Made by a program: the position numbers and the translations under genes. The notes below the pieces were generated by a model. The model worked only from the letters and a program-made list of their open reading frames with translations, was not told where the DNA came from and did no database searches. Shown here in pieces: positions 33,836 through 34,204 of a stretch of DNA of 34,204 bases (position 1 is its first letter; each line of letters begins with the position of its first letter). Origin of the DNA: an uncultured Bacteroidales bacterium (lineage in GTDB: Bacteria; Bacteroidota; Bacteroidia; Bacteroidales; Muribaculaceae); the NCBI GenBank assembly GCA_902777835.1, contig CACYVC010000027.1:1-34204 (forward strand), read 5' to 3'.

Positions 33836-33903
33836 AAGGAAAGGGTTATTAGAGAAAAGCAAGCGTGGCTGTTGTTCAGTATTGCGCCGCAAGCGCGGCG
33901 TTC
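33836..33903. repeat. Dispersed GC-rich palindromic repeat, copy 2
   Basis: Matches 6869-6940: GGAAAG...TATTAG, then TGTTGTT, then AGTATTGCGCCGC-AAGC-GCGGCGTTC (33879-33903). It is about 48 bases past the inner 5S-type terminator in the minus direction, like copy 1 relative to tRNA-Asp. Confidence 0.65.
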
Positions 33904-33911
33904 AGGGGAAT

Positions 33912-34082
33912 GGCTAGGCTCTAGGCGGTCACGGGAAGATCGCGCGGGGAACAAAAAAAGAGACCCAGGAACGGGTTCCTGAGTCTCCATAGGGGGCGAT
34001 TACCTGCGCCTTCCCATGTCGCTGACCATTGTCGTGGTGAGGCTTAGGGCTCTGGGCGGTGAAGGGAAGATCGCGCGGGAAA
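33912..34082 (-). pseudogene. Decayed tandem copies of a 5S rRNA 3' segment
   Basis: A 131-base unit (5S rRNA 3' portion plus terminator) repeats: terminators start at 33960 and 34091. Between them, 33989-34069 keeps TAGGGGGCGATTACCT and TCGTGGTGAGGCTTA exactly but differs from the true 5S in the middle and 5' part (34011-34031, 34047-34069). A further fragment at 33912-33938 resembles the GGCTTA...GGGAAG section once more. These copies lack an intact 5S sequence and look like duplicated, decayed remnants downstream of the real gene. Confidence 0.7.
33951..33987 (-). terminator. Inner copy of the 5S rRNA terminator
   Basis: Minus-strand hairpin of 13 bp (GAGACTCAGGAAC/GTTCCTGGGTCTC, one wobble) with a 2-base loop, followed by seven T. 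Near-identical to the 34083-34118 terminator; only the loop differs (CC versus TA). Confidence 0.88.
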
Positions 34083-34118
34083 CAAAAAAAGAGACCCAGG
34101 AACTAGTTCCTGAGTCTC
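34083..34118 (-). terminator. 5S rRNA terminator
   Basis: Minus-strand hairpin of 13 bp (GAGACTCAGGAAC, loop, GTTCCTGGGTCTC) followed by TTTTTTT, just after the 5S 3' end. Probably ends the rRNA operon. Confidence 0.92.
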
Positions 34119-34119
34119 C

Positions 34120-34204
<85 letters not shown>

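Noticed and set aside
33797-33982. 61-residue frame near the 5S gene
   Set aside because: Its Arg-rich second half is encoded by the GC-rich palindrome and decayed 5S/terminator sequence.

Overview
The window looks like a chromosomal segment of a Bacteroidales bacterium, most likely from the Prevotella/Muribaculaceae side of the order. Evidence: several intergenic regions carry exact Bacteroidetes-type -7 promoter boxes (TAnnTTTG); the division-cell wall (dcw) cluster has the Bacteroidetes gene order and an FtsI with a C-terminal PASTA domain; there is a C10 (streptopain-type) protease ending in a dockerin-like domain; and threonine breakdown uses a short-chain (epimerase-like) threonine dehydrogenase beside kbl. 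No phage, IS element or CRISPR array was seen.

Layout. 1-1660: a FadL/OmpP1-type outer-membrane protein on the minus strand with its own promoter and terminator. 1884-6507: a plus-strand run of a LemA protein, three different TPM-domain proteins and an AGCS-type alanine/glycine:cation symporter. 6508-7160: a gene-poor stretch holding a 15-bp palindrome, a candidate small RNA with an attenuator-like structure, a GC-rich dispersed repeat, and tRNA-Asp with its terminator and promoter (minus strand). 7255-7692: a small stand-alone LuxR-type HTH gene. 7726-24819: a minus-strand run of thirteen genes, read in the order rsmH, ftsL, ftsI, murE, mraY, murD, ftsW, murG, murC, ftsQ, ftsA, ftsZ, serS. 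It covers the UDP-muramic acid ligases (except murF), the lipid I and lipid II enzymes, septal peptidoglycan synthesis and the FtsA/FtsZ ring. mraZ is absent from the head of the cluster. 25047-28424: the secreted C10 protease, divergent from rsmH. 28470-31082: ruvB followed by a polysaccharide flippase (minus). 31130-33573: tdh and kbl, divergent, giving the two-step route threonine to glycine plus acetyl-CoA. 33574-34204: a non-coding region with hairpins, a second copy of the GC-rich repeat, decayed tandem copies of a 5S rRNA/terminator unit, and the 3' part of an intact 5S rRNA gene running off the right edge (minus strand).

The most unusual signals are non-coding. Short tandem repeats with a 7-bp period, and two with a 9-bp period, sit only in gaps between co-directional genes, and the variants keep their orientation relative to the mRNA. 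A dispersed palindromic repeat lies at the same distance downstream of the terminators of two stable-RNA loci. A 131-bp 5S-plus-terminator unit has been tandemly duplicated and has decayed. A short minus-strand transcript candidate has an exact -7 box, a Met-Trp-Trp-stop mini-ORF and a strong intrinsic terminator, but no biosynthetic gene behind it.

All calls come from reading the sequence and from knowledge of the protein families; no database search was run.
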